A stretch of 64,000 nucleotides of DNA. Source: Roseomonas sp. (GTDB lineage: Bacteria > Pseudomonadota > Alphaproteobacteria > Acetobacterales > Acetobacteraceae). This document shows, in pieces, positions 33,752 through 42,656 of the stretch. The DNA is taken from the NCBI GenBank assembly GCA_020249465.1, contig JADCFP010000048.1, positions 1 to 64,000 on the forward strand. The letters run 5' to 3'. Each line of letters starts with the position of its first letter. The first letter of the stretch is position 1. The position numbers and the translations under genes were made by a program. The notes under the pieces are model-generated. The model was not told the origin of the DNA. It ran no database searches and worked only from the letters and a program-made list of their open reading frames with translations.

Positions 33752-34481
33752 GGCGCTTGCCGCCAAGCAGGCTCTCCCAGAACAAGGTCCGCTTCAGCCC
33801 GGCAACGGCGCCTGATGGGTCAATCTGCTTCGGGCAGCGTTCCGTGCAGGAACGGGTGGAATGGCAGGAATGGCAACCGGCATCGCCCGCTACCGCATCC
33901 AGCCTCTCGCCGCGCGCGCCATCACGCGCATCATTCACCAAGGTCCAGGCGCGGTTGAGCGCCGCCGGCCCCAGATAATTGCCATTCCAGGCGACAATAT
34001 CGCATGAAGCGTAACAGACGGCGCAGCCGATGCATTCAATGCCGGCATCGGCTTCGCGCCTGGCCTTGCTGCCGGGGGCGACCACGGCAAATTCATCCGG
34101 CACGGCGCCATCTGGCGCGTCCTTAGGCTGAAAAAACCCCTGCGCGCGCTGCCATTTGTCGAAGAAGGGCGCCAGATCAGCCGCCAGATCGCGGATCACC
34201 GGCAGATTGGCCAAGGGGCGCAATTCCAAAGCGCCATCGGCACCCACCACCTTGCGCACATGCGTCCGGCAGGTCCATCGCGCACGGCCATTCACTGTCA
34301 TGGCGCAAGACCCGCACATGCCAACACGGCAGGCGAAGCGATAGGCCAGGCTCGGGTCCAATTCGCGCTGGATTTGGGTGACAACATCCAAGACGGTCTG
34401 ATTGTCGCGCGCCGGCACATCATAGCGCGCGAAACCGCCCGCTTCCTCGCCACGCCAGACACTGACCTTGAGCTGTTCCAT
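33744..34481 (-). CDS. SdhB/FrdB-like iron-sulfur subunit
   Basis: A 245-residue Fe-S protein. The plant-type [2Fe-2S] domain has CRVGMCGSCAMTVNGRARWTC (about 55-75); the C-terminal ferredoxin-like domain has CIGCAVCYASC for a [4Fe-4S] and CHSCHSTRSCTERCP for the third cluster, exactly the SdhB/FrdB pattern. It relays electrons from the flavoprotein to quinone. It is the first gene of the operon, divergent from a ThDP enzyme with 72 bp between starts. Confidence 0.93.
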   Translation of the reverse strand: MEQLKVSVWRGEEAGGFARYDVPARDNQTVLDVVTQIQRELDPSLAYRFACRVGMCGSCAMTVNGRARWTCRTHVRKVVGADGALELRPLANLPVIRDLAADLAPFFDKWQRAQGFFQPKDAPDGAVPDEFAVVAPGSKARREADAGIECIGCAVCYASCDIVAWNGNYLGPAALNRAWTLVNDARDGARGERLDAVAGDAGCHSCHSTRSCTERCPKQIDPSGAVAGLKRTLFWESLLGGKRHG

Positions 34482-34553
34482 GCGCGGCAGACTAAGCCCA
34501 CTGGACAGCCTGTCCAGCCCATGGCCTGCTGCGCGAAACGGGAGGAAGCAGGC

Positions 34554-36182
34554 ATGGAAAAACGCGGGGCGGATATTCTGGTGGCGGCGCTGAAGCAGGC
34601 TGGTGTCAGCCGCATTTTCACGCTTTCGGGCAACCACATCATGACGATCTTCGATGCCCTGATCGGCAGCGGGATTGAGCTTGTGCATACCCGCCAGGAA
34701 GCCGCCGCGGTGCATATGGCCGATGCCTGGGCAAGGCTGACCGGGGAAGTTGGCGTGGCGATGGTGACCGGCGGACAAGGGCATACCAATGCCATCGCCG
34801 CCATGCCGACTGCCATGGCGGGTGAGGTGCCGGTCGTGCTGCTCTCCGGCCATGCGCCGTTGCGCGAATTGGGCATGGGCAGTTTTCAGGAAATGCGCCA
34901 GGCCGATATCGCCGAACCGCTGACAAAACTCTCCTTCACCGCCTCCAGCACGGCGGGCATTGGCGCCGATGTGGCGCGCGCCTTTCGTGTCGCGCGGTCT
35001 GGCCGCCCTGGCCCGGTGCATCTCAGCCTGCCGACCGATTTGATGGATGCGCGCATCACCGCCCCCACTTTGCCCGATGCGGCGGCCTTCGGCGCTGAGG
35101 CCATGCCGCTTGGCGCCGGCACAGCGCACGCCATTGCGGGGATGATTGCCGAAGCAGCGCGGCCCATCATTCTGGCGCCGCCCGCCTTGTGCAGCCCGCG
35201 CGGCAAGCCGCTGTTGGCCGCACTCAGCGCGGTCGCCGGCCTGCCGGTGATCCCGATGGAAAGCCCGCGCGGACTGAATGATCCCTCGCTTGGTGCCTAT
35301 GCCGGGGTATTGGCTGAGGCTGACTTGGTAGTGCTGGTGGGCAAGGCGCTTGATTTCTCGCTTCGCTTTGGCCGCGCGCCGGGCATTTCGGCGGAGGCCC
35401 GCTTCATCCAGATTGACCCTGATGCCGGCGTGATCGCGCGCGGCGCGCGTGCCCTGCCGGGGCGGATTGCCCTGGCAGCGGTGGCAAGTGCTGCCGAGGC
35501 GACCGAGGCGCTGACCCGCGCCATGAAACCCCACGCCAATCAGGCCTGGGCGGCGCGGCTTGCAGCGGCCATCGCGTTCCGCCCACCCGGCTGGGCGGCC
35601 TTGGCGGGCGCGACGGGAGGCCCAATCCACCCCGCCACATTGTTCCAGGCGGCCGAGCCCTTCCTTGAACAAGGCGCGGAGTCTGTCCTGATCAGCGATG
35701 GCGGGGAAATCGGCCAATGGGCGCAGGCGATCCTTGCTGCGCCAACGCGGATCATCAATGGCCTTGCCGGCGCCATTGGTCCTTCCATCCCCTTCGCCAT
35801 GGCAGCGCGCGCCGCCAAGCCAGAAGCACGTATCCTGGCGATTATGGGCGATGGCACTTTCGGCTTTCATATGGCGGAATTCGATACCGCCTGCCGCCAC
35901 AAGCTGCCCTTCGTTGCTGTGGTTGGCAATGATTCCCGCTGGAATGCCGAATATGAAATCCAGAAGCGCGATTACGGCGCCAACCGCACCCATGGCTGCG
36001 AATTGGCCCCGGGCACGCGTTACGATCTGGTGGCGGTGGCCCTGGGTGGGCACGGCGAATACGTCACGCGCGCTGAGGAGATTGCGCCCGCGCTGGAACG
36101 CGCCTTCGCTTCCGGCAAGCCGGCCTGCGTGAATGTGGTGATTGAAGGCCAGCCGGCGCCCAATATCAGGATGGGCGCGTAA
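34554..36182 (+). CDS. Thiamine diphosphate-dependent enzyme, acetolactate synthase-like
   Basis: A 542-residue enzyme with the ThDP fold order Pyr-central-PP. The cofactor-activating Glu is in LVHTRQEAAAVHMADAWAR, and the ThDP/Mg motif is MGDGTFGFHMAEFDTACRHKLPFVAVVGN. The family contains acetolactate synthase, oxalyl-CoA decarboxylase, benzaldehyde lyase and sulfoacetaldehyde acetyltransferase; substrate cannot be chosen. Start ATG 34554 follows GGAGGAA. It is divergent from the SDH-like operon, suggesting a shared regulated promoter region and perhaps a shared carboxylate pathway. Confidence 0.85.
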   Translation: MEKRGADILVAALKQAGVSRIFTLSGNHIMTIFDALIGSGIELVHTRQEAAAVHMADAWARLTGEVGVAMVTGGQGHTNAIAAMPTAMAGEVPVVLLSGHAPLRELGMGSFQEMRQADIAEPLTKLSFTASSTAGIGADVARAFRVARSGRPGPVHLSLPTDLMDARITAPTLPDAAAFGAEAMPLGAGTAHAIAGMIAEAARPIILAPPALCSPRGKPLLAALSAVAGLPVIPMESPRGLNDPSLGAYAGVLAEADLVVLVGKALDFSLRFGRAPGISAEARFIQIDPDAGVIARGARALPGRIALAAVASAAEATEALTRAMKPHANQAWAARLAAAIAFRPPGWAALAGATGGPIHPATLFQAAEPFLEQGAESVLISDGGEIGQWAQAILAAPTRIINGLAGAIGPSIPFAMAARAAKPEARILAIMGDGTFGFHMAEFDTACRHKLPFVAVVGNDSRWNAEYEIQKRDYGANRTHGCELAPGTRYDLVAVALGGHGEYVTRAEEIAPALERAFASGKPACVNVVIEGQPAPNIRMGA

Positions 36183-36280
36183 GCCGCCCTGCGGGCACGC
36201 CCTGACCGGCGCCGCCTGTCTTCCTTGATGTTGTACCGAGCCATGGTGAAACTGGCGCGGTTGGGCATTGTTGCAATTCT

Positions 36281-37507
36281 TTAATTAGTCGTTTCTCCCG
36301 CGCCGCCAAAGGAAGCGGCTTGGCTTGAATGATTGCGCGGCACCAGCGCCAGGGCCACCATCGCAAGCAATAGGCTCGCGACCCACCAAGCCTGCCATAG
36401 CCCGAAGGAAAGCATGCCCGTAACGGCGGCTGAGGCAAGCATCCCGGCGCCCACCGCCGGTGCGGCGCTGCGGGATGCCGCAACGCCCAACGCCAGCATC
36501 AGCGCGGCACCGATCAGGGCGCCAATGCCGCCCAATTCCAGCCAGAGCTGCAAGGCGCCATTATGCGGGTGCAGCGGCATGACCTCCACATGCGGCACGG
36601 CAAGGAAGTCGCGCTGTGCCGGCGCCTTGATGTTGAGCCGGTCAAGCGTCGCGGCATCGGGCCGCGCGCGCCCGCCCGGCATGGCGCGGCTGGCTTCCAG
36701 GCCCCAGCCGGTGATCGGCCTTTCGGCAATGCGCTGTGCGGCGAAATCCCAGATCACCAGCCGATGCACAGCCGAAGGCGGCAGGCTGGCAGAGGGGATT
36801 TGCGGAATAAGACCTACCAGCAGCGGCATGGTGAGAATCGCCAAAGCCACCACCGTCCCAACCAGGCGCGGCACCAGGCGCGGTGCCGCAAGGCTGAGCA
36901 CCGCCGCGCCCAAGCCGGCAATCGTCGCGAGCCGCGCGGTTTCCCCCGGCAGAGCGATCAATATCCCAGCCCCCAGCACCAGCAGCGCCCCCCGCGCCAC
37001 CCAGGGCCAGGGCAGCGCGAAGGCCATGGGCAGCAATAACGCCATAAGCGATGCCGCCGGCTTCAGCCCGAACATGAGCGCTGCCGGGACTTCCTTGAGC
37101 CCACGCACAGCCGCGCGCAACGCATTGCCGCTTTGCCAATCAGCAAAAGCCGCCGCCAGGCCAAGCACCAGCCCAAAACCAATCCAGGGCATCAGCCGCG
37201 CCCCTTGCGCTGCACCTGCCGCGCCATGCGCCAGCAGCATCATCGCCGCCAAGGTCACGGCGAGCAACGCGGCGCGCCCTGGTTCCGGCGCCCAAAGCGC
37301 GGTAATGCCCCCCCATCCCGCCAATATCAGCCCGAGAGACAGCACTGCCCCTTGAGGCGCGCCGGGCCGCCAGCCGGCCCGCCAGCCAAGCGCTAGTGTA
37401 ATCGCCATGGGAATCAGCGCCAGCGGCGTCATGGCCTTGGATTGCAGCACCGCCACAAAGGGCGCAGCGAGCAGGCAGATCGCGACGGGAAGTCCAGGAT
37501 GAGACAT
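36281..37507 (-). CDS. O-antigen ligase/polymerase-family (Wzy/WaaL-like) membrane protein
   Basis: A 408-residue polytopic membrane protein with about eleven segments. Between helices lies the soluble loop HRLVIWDFAAQRIAERPITGWGLEASRAMPGG, and HVEVMPLHPHNGALQLWLELGG carries the PHN...LE motif seen in the large periplasmic loop of O-antigen ligases. It probably joins or polymerizes surface glycans. No other glycan genes are adjacent. The ATG at 37507 has no clear ribosome-binding site; upstream in-frame starts exist. Confidence 0.8.
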   Translation of the reverse strand: MSHPGLPVAICLLAAPFVAVLQSKAMTPLALIPMAITLALGWRAGWRPGAPQGAVLSLGLILAGWGGITALWAPEPGRAALLAVTLAAMMLLAHGAAGAAQGARLMPWIGFGLVLGLAAAFADWQSGNALRAAVRGLKEVPAALMFGLKPAASLMALLLPMAFALPWPWVARGALLVLGAGILIALPGETARLATIAGLGAAVLSLAAPRLVPRLVGTVVALAILTMPLLVGLIPQIPSASLPPSAVHRLVIWDFAAQRIAERPITGWGLEASRAMPGGRARPDAATLDRLNIKAPAQRDFLAVPHVEVMPLHPHNGALQLWLELGGIGALIGAALMLALGVAASRSAAPAVGAGMLASAAVTGMLSFGLWQAWWVASLLLAMVALALVPRNHSSQAASFGGAGETTN

Positions 37508-37646
37508 GATCAGCGGCAATAGGCCAGAACCGCGCCGGTTGAAACCGCGCCTTGCCAGGCGCGCCCGCCCGCGACACACTTCCTCACAAGGGGTAACACA
37601 CAAGCGGCTTCAGTTTTTCTAATAAGGTCAGCAGGAGTTCGCAGCT

Positions 37647-38663
37647 TTGCTACCCGCCATTCCCGTTTTCGATCTGCGCGCTGAAGCGCAACCATCGCTT
37701 GCTGCCATGCGCGCCGCGCCGGTCAGAACCGAAGCGCTCTGGCGCTGGGCGCGCGGGCATTATACGCCGGTCGGGCTTTCGATAGCCGATAGGCTTTCGC
37801 GCCATTGGTTGCGCCGCAATGATAATCCCTTGCGCGCTGAGATCGATGGCATCGCAGCGGGCCTGCCTGGGCCAGGTGCCTATGCGCTGAACCTTTCCTT
37901 CGAATGGGGCTGCACGGTCGGGCTAAGCGCGGCAGAGGCACCTTTCATGCTCCGCGTCCTGGATTGGCCCCTTCAGGGGCTTGGCGAACGGCTTTGTGTC
38001 TTTCGTCAGGCGGGGCCGGCTGGGGAATGGCTCAATCTTGGCTGGCCTGGCTTTGTCGGGGTGATCACCGCATTGGCGCCCGGGCGCTTTTGCCTTTCCA
38101 TCAATCAGCCGCCGCTGCCGCCGCGCGCCATCGCACGCATGGCGCGCCGGGTGGGGGCAGATTTCTTGGGCCGTGCCGTGGATTGGCTCGCCGCACGGCC
38201 GGCGCGCTGGCGCCACCGTGGCCTGCCGCCGGCGCATCTGATGCGCCTGGTTTGCGATACCGCGCCTGATTACGCGGCAGCCCTTGCCATGCTGCGTGAT
38301 ACGCCCGTGGCAGCGGGGGCGATTTTTTCACTCGCCGGCACGCAGCCTGGCGAGGCCGCGGTGATTGAACGGACCGAGACATCGGATGCGGTGATCGAAG
38401 CCGAACCCAATGCCGTTGCCGCGAATGGCTGGCAATGCATCGCCAATCCCGGCGCGCCACGCTGGCGCTATAGCGCCGAACGCCATGCCGCCATGACAGC
38501 GCTACTGGCCGGGCCGATGCCAAGTGACTTTAGTTGGCTCACGCCGCCCATCGCGAATGAGGGTTCACGCCTGGCTGCCATGATGTGCCCGGTGACGGGC
38601 AGGCTGGAATTGCTGGGGATGGAAGGTACCGCCGCCGTGACGCAGCCGCTTTATTTGGCGTGA
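37647..38663 (+). CDS. Ntn-hydrolase family protein (acid ceramidase/penicillin acylase-like)
   Basis: A 338-residue protein. Cys89 in SFEWGCTVGLSAAEAPFMLRVLDWPLQG resembles the autocatalytic N-terminal nucleophile of linear-amide C-N hydrolases (acid ceramidase, NAAA, choloylglycine hydrolase), with Arg103 and Asp106 at the expected positions (xxRxxDW). Processing would release residues 1-88. Signal peptide is not seen. It uses TTG as the start, 9 bases after GCAGGAG. Substrate unknown. Confidence 0.7.
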   Translation: MLPAIPVFDLRAEAQPSLAAMRAAPVRTEALWRWARGHYTPVGLSIADRLSRHWLRRNDNPLRAEIDGIAAGLPGPGAYALNLSFEWGCTVGLSAAEAPFMLRVLDWPLQGLGERLCVFRQAGPAGEWLNLGWPGFVGVITALAPGRFCLSINQPPLPPRAIARMARRVGADFLGRAVDWLAARPARWRHRGLPPAHLMRLVCDTAPDYAAALAMLRDTPVAAGAIFSLAGTQPGEAAVIERTETSDAVIEAEPNAVAANGWQCIANPGAPRWRYSAERHAAMTALLAGPMPSDFSWLTPPIANEGSRLAAMMCPVTGRLELLGMEGTAAVTQPLYLA

Positions 38664-38681
38664 AATGAAAAGCCCCGGCAC

Positions 38682-38725
38682 TTAGATTGTTTTCCATTCA
38701 CATTCGTTCAAGGAAAACAATCTAA
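38682..38725. repeat. 44-bp palindrome, left half of an inserted pair
   Basis: TTAGATTGTTTTCC (38682-38695) and its exact complement GGAAAACAATCTAA (38712-38725) form a perfect 14-bp stem with a 16-base loop. It is AT-rich unlike its surroundings. It sits 15 bp from the second 44-bp palindrome, and both together are flanked by the direct repeat CCGGCAC (38675-38681 and 38786-38792). Confidence 0.8.
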
Positions 38726-38740
38726 ACTTTTTGTTTGGTC

Positions 38741-38784
38741 GCATTTTCCGAGTCGCCAAGTTTTTCCACTTGACTTGAAAATGC
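38741..38784. repeat. 44-bp GCATTTTC/GAAAATGC palindrome, right half of the inserted pair
   Basis: Outer arms GCATTTTC (38741-38748) and GAAAATGC (38777-38784) with a nested hairpin CAAGT/ACTTG. Read on the minus strand it matches the elements at 46186-46229 and 46244-46287 at 36 of 44 positions. Several of the 8 differences fall opposite each other in the stem, so pairing is kept. The match extends a further 13-14 bases past the end (GACCAAACAAAAAG versus GACCAACAAAAAG). Confidence 0.8.
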
Positions 38785-38822
38785 TCCGGCACCGGGGCTC
38801 CCCAACAATAGACCGGGCGATA

Positions 38823-40223
38823 TCACACCGCCGCAATACTCTCCCGGCGCAGCTCCACCGAAAGCGCATCAAGCGAACGCTCAACACGATCCAGCATTTC
38901 CGTCACCTCATCCTTGGTGATCACCAGCGGCGGGGAGAAGCCGATGCTGTCATTCATCATGGCGCGCAGGATCACGCCCTGTTCTTCGCCATGCTTAACC
39001 AAGCGCGGGCCAATCTTGCGCGCGGGGTCGAAATTCTTCTTCGCTCCCTTGTCTTCCACCAATTCAATCGCACCCACCATGCCAACACCGCGCACTTCCC
39101 CCACCATCGGGTGATTGGCGAAGCGGCGCTGCAATTCGCTTTGCAGATGTGGCCCCACGGATTTCACATGGCCGATCAGGTCAATCTCATCATAGATCTT
39201 GAGCGTTTCAATCGCGACCGCGGCTGCCACCGGATGCCCGGAATAGGTAAAGCCATGGCCCCAAGTGCCAACAGCGGAAGACCCCTCCGCAATGCCCTGG
39301 AAGACGCGTTCATTCACCATCACGGCCGAGATCGGCAAATAGGATGAAGACAGCGCCTTGGCGCAAACCAGGATATCCGGCGTGATGCCAAAGGTCTGGC
39401 AGCCCCAATAATTGCCGGTACGCCCAAAGCCGCAAATCACCTCATCGGCCACAAACAGCACATCATGCTTTTTCAGCACGGCCTGGATTTTCTCGAAATA
39501 CGTGCGCGGCGGCACAATCACGCCACCCGCGCCCATGATTGGTTCCGCCCAGAAGGCCGCCACCGTCTCCGGCCCTTCATTGATGATATAGGCGTCAAGT
39601 TCTTCCGCGAGGCGTGTGGCGAAATCTTCCTCCGACTCGCCCGGCTTCGCATTGTGGTAGTGATGCGGCGTGCCAACGTGATGGAAGCGCCCGCCCGCGA
39701 TTGGCGCATCAAACAGCTTGTGATTGGCCGGCAAGCCCGTGAGTGACGCCGCCGCCAGCGTAATGCCGTGATAGCCCTTGAGCCGCGCAATCAGCTTTTT
39801 CTTCTCAGGCCGGCCAATCGCGTTGTTCATGTACCAGATCATCTTGATCGCGCTGTCATTCGCCTCAGACCCTGAATTGGCGAAGAACACCTTGCTCATC
39901 GGCACCGGCGCACGCTCAATCAGCATCTCGGCCAGGTCAATCATCGGCTCATGCGATTTGGCCGTGAAGGAATGATAGAAGGGGAGCTTGCGCATCTGGT
40001 TGGCGGCGGCCTGCACCAGGCGTTCATTGTCAAAGCCGAGCGAGGTGCACCAAAGCCCCGCCATGGCTTCGATATATTCCTTCCCCTGATCGTCAAAAAT
40101 GCGCACGCCCTTGCCGCGGCTGATCACCAGCGGGCCGTTGACCTGATGCGCCTTGGCATCGGTATAGGGGTGCAGCACATTGGCAATGTCGCGCACGGCA
40201 TTGGAATTGCGGGGTGGGGTCAT
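38823..40223 (-). CDS. Class III omega-aminotransferase
   Basis: A 466-residue PLP enzyme that moves amino groups between an amine or omega-amino acid and usually pyruvate. The PLP phosphate-binding stretch is FANSGSEANDSAIKM, the pyridine Asp in FVADEVICGFGRTG, and the Schiff-base Lys in DILVCAKALSSSYLPIS. GLWCTSLGFDNERLVQA resembles the beta-alanine/putrescine/phenylethylamine pyruvate transaminase group. It is transcribed alone, divergent from the molybdoenzyme gene with a 120-bp gap. Exact amine unknown. Confidence 0.92.
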   Translation of the reverse strand: MTPPRNSNAVRDIANVLHPYTDAKAHQVNGPLVISRGKGVRIFDDQGKEYIEAMAGLWCTSLGFDNERLVQAAANQMRKLPFYHSFTAKSHEPMIDLAEMLIERAPVPMSKVFFANSGSEANDSAIKMIWYMNNAIGRPEKKKLIARLKGYHGITLAAASLTGLPANHKLFDAPIAGGRFHHVGTPHHYHNAKPGESEEDFATRLAEELDAYIINEGPETVAAFWAEPIMGAGGVIVPPRTYFEKIQAVLKKHDVLFVADEVICGFGRTGNYWGCQTFGITPDILVCAKALSSSYLPISAVMVNERVFQGIAEGSSAVGTWGHGFTYSGHPVAAAVAIETLKIYDEIDLIGHVKSVGPHLQSELQRRFANHPMVGEVRGVGMVGAIELVEDKGAKKNFDPARKIGPRLVKHGEEQGVILRAMMNDSIGFSPPLVITKDEVTEMLDRVERSLDALSVELRRESIAAV

Positions 40224-40343
40224 GTTCTGGCTTCCTCGGACCTGATCAGAAACCTGATTAAGGCATGCCTTGGCCCAATCCCCAAGAGGAAAGCGTTGCC
40301 CTAAGCCCCGCTGCGCGCCACATTAGCCCAACGGAGGCATCAC

Positions 40344-42656
40344 ATGACCGAAATCAAACCCCATGCGGCCCATTGGGGCAGCTTCGATGCGGTGGTGGAA
40401 AATGGCCGGCTGGTGGGGGTAAAGCCCTTCCATCGGGACCCTTTCCCCGGTTCGCTGATCGAAGCCATGCCCGATGCGGTGCATAGCGCGGCGCGGATAG
40501 ACCGCCCCTATGTGCGCAAGGGCTGGCTGGAAGGCCGCCGGCGCGGTGCCCTCCGTGGGGGTGATCCCTTTGTGCCGGTATCCTGGGACAAGGCGGTGCG
40601 GCTGGTCGCGGAAGAAACCCGCCGCGTGCGCGCCGAAGCTGGGCCAAAATCCATCATGGGTGGGTCCTATGGCTGGTCCTCGGCCGGGCGGTTTCATCAT
40701 GCCCGCAGCCAATTGCAACGCTTTCTGGGGCTTGGCGGTGGCTATACGGGGCAGGTGAATGCCTATTCCTATGCGGCGGCGCAGGCGCTGCTGCCGCATA
40801 TCCTCGGCACCAATGAAGTTCTGCTCGGCAAGGTCACGGATTGGGCGGCGATCACGCGCTATTCGAAGGTAATGCTTTGCCTCGGTGGGCTGCCCATTCG
40901 CAATGGCTATGTCACCTCGGGCGGGGCGGGCCAGCACAGCAATGAAATGAATTTGCGCGCCGCCGCTGAAGCCGGGCTGCGCTTTCTGCAAATCTCCCCC
41001 GCGCGGGCGGATGTGCCGGATTGGGCGAACGCGGAATGGACTCCGATCCGCCCTGGCACGGATACCGCGCTGCTGCTCGCCATGGGCCATGAAATCCTGA
41101 CCCGCGGGTGGGAGGATAAGCACTTCCTCGCGACACATTGCATCGGCTGGGACAAGCTCCGCGCCTATATCCTCGGCGAAAGTGATGGCGTTGCGAAAAC
41201 GCCGGAATGGGCGGCGCCGATCACCACCATCCCGGCGGAGACAATTCGCCTCCTCACCGCCGAAATCGCGACACAGCCGGCGATGCTGACCGCAACCTGG
41301 TCCTTGCAGCGTGCGGATTATGGGGAGCAACCCTATTGGATGCTGACCGCGCTTGCCGCGATGCTTGGGCTGATCGGGAAGGCAGGGCAGGGTGTCGCTT
41401 TCGGTTATGGCAGCGTGAATGGCATGGGCCATCCCAGGCGCGAAGTGCCAAGCTTTGCCATGCCGGCAACGCCCAATCCGACCGGCTTCTTCATCCCCGT
41501 CGCGCGCATTACGGAAATGCTGGAAAATCCCGGTGGCGAGCATCACTTCAATGGCCGCGTGCTGCAATTTCCCGATACGCGCATCATCTGGTGGGCGGGC
41601 GGCAATCCCTTCCATCACCACCAGGATTTGAACCGCATGCTGCGCGCCTGGGCGCAGGCCGAGACCATTATCGTGCAGGAACCCTGGTGGACATCACTGG
41701 CGCGCCACGCCGATATCGTGCTGCCCGCCACCACCACGCTGGAACGCAATGATATCGCGAGCAGCGGGCGTGATCGTTTCCTGCGCGCCATGCATAAGGC
41801 CATCGAACCGGTCGGGCAGGCGCGGAATGATCACGACATGCTCGCCGATATCGCGGAAGAATTGGGCTACCGCGAACGCTTCACCGAACAGCGCAATGAA
41901 GAAGCCTGGTTGCGCCACTTGTTTGAAAACTGGCGCCGCCATTGCGCGCGCATGGGCCAGGAAACGCCTGACTTCGACACCTTCTGGGAAAAGGGTTTTT
42001 GGGAAGCCGATGCACCCGCGCGCGGTGAGGAATATACCCAATTCGCCGAATTCGCTGCCGATCCGGAAGCCAACCCGCTCGACACACCCTCCGGCAAGGT
42101 GGAGCTGTTCAGCGAAACCATCGCAAGCTTCGGCTATGATGACGCGCCGGGCCATCCGGTTTGGATCGCGCCGCGCGAATGGCTGGGGGCGGCGGAAGCC
42201 AAGCGCCATCCCTTGCATCTGCTGTCCTTCCAACCCGCCACGCGGCTGCATGGGCAATTGGATACCGGGCGGGTCTCAGCCGCAAACAAAATCGCGGGGC
42301 GCGAGCCCATCATGCTCAATCCGGAAGACGCTGCCGCGCGAGGGTTGAAGGATGGCGATATTGTGCGCGTGTTTAATGATCGCGGCGCTTGCCTGGGTGG
42401 CTTGCGGCTTGATCCCGGCCTCATGCGCGGTGTCGCCATGATGGCGACGGGTGCTTGGTATGATCCTTTGGAACCTGGCGTGCCCGGCAGCATGTGCGTG
42501 CATGGCAATCCGAATGTGCTGACGGCGGATATCGGCACCTCCAAACTCGGCCAAGGCCCCTCAGCGCAATCCTGCCTGATCGAGGTTGAGAAATGGACCT
42601 CCGCCTTGCCACCCGTGCGCGTCCATCTGCCACCGGTGATCGAGGAAGCACCGTGA
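40344..42656 (+). CDS. BisC/DMSO reductase-family molybdopterin oxidoreductase
   Basis: A 770-residue bis-MGD enzyme without N-terminal Fe-S motif or signal peptide, so cytoplasmic like biotin sulfoxide reductase BisC. The likely Mo ligand is Ser113 in GGSYGWSSAGRFHHARSQL. Further landmarks are NPFHHHQDLNRML, EPWWTSLARHADIVLPATTTLERND and the C-terminal dinucleotide-binding domain with FNDRGACLGGL. Substrates of the group are sulfoxides and N-oxides, including methionine sulfoxide. The next gene starts inside its stop codon. Confidence 0.9.
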   Translation: MTEIKPHAAHWGSFDAVVENGRLVGVKPFHRDPFPGSLIEAMPDAVHSAARIDRPYVRKGWLEGRRRGALRGGDPFVPVSWDKAVRLVAEETRRVRAEAGPKSIMGGSYGWSSAGRFHHARSQLQRFLGLGGGYTGQVNAYSYAAAQALLPHILGTNEVLLGKVTDWAAITRYSKVMLCLGGLPIRNGYVTSGGAGQHSNEMNLRAAAEAGLRFLQISPARADVPDWANAEWTPIRPGTDTALLLAMGHEILTRGWEDKHFLATHCIGWDKLRAYILGESDGVAKTPEWAAPITTIPAETIRLLTAEIATQPAMLTATWSLQRADYGEQPYWMLTALAAMLGLIGKAGQGVAFGYGSVNGMGHPRREVPSFAMPATPNPTGFFIPVARITEMLENPGGEHHFNGRVLQFPDTRIIWWAGGNPFHHHQDLNRMLRAWAQAETIIVQEPWWTSLARHADIVLPATTTLERNDIASSGRDRFLRAMHKAIEPVGQARNDHDMLADIAEELGYRERFTEQRNEEAWLRHLFENWRRHCARMGQETPDFDTFWEKGFWEADAPARGEEYTQFAEFAADPEANPLDTPSGKVELFSETIASFGYDDAPGHPVWIAPREWLGAAEAKRHPLHLLSFQPATRLHGQLDTGRVSAANKIAGREPIMLNPEDAAARGLKDGDIVRVFNDRGACLGGLRLDPGLMRGVAMMATGAWYDPLEPGVPGSMCVHGNPNVLTADIGTSKLGQGPSAQSCLIEVEKWTSALPPVRVHLPPVIEEAP

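Larger units (their letters stand above)
38671..38799 (-). terminator. Rho-independent terminator split by an inserted 104-bp element
   Basis: On the minus strand AGCCCCGG (38792-38799) and CCGGGGCT (38671-38678) would pair and be followed by TTTTC, a standard terminator 23 bp after the aminotransferase stop. The arms are now about 113 bp apart. Removing 38682-38785 and one copy of the 7-bp repeat restores a compact hairpin. With the insertion the distal arms can still pair but enclose two other hairpins. Confidence 0.6.

Noticed and set aside
33744-36053. A 769-codon minus-strand frame over the ThDP gene
   Set aside because: Only its last 245 codons (from ATG 34481) resemble a protein family (SdhB); the rest is antisense to a clear ThDP enzyme and is low-information Arg/Ala/Gly text typical of GC-rich shadows.
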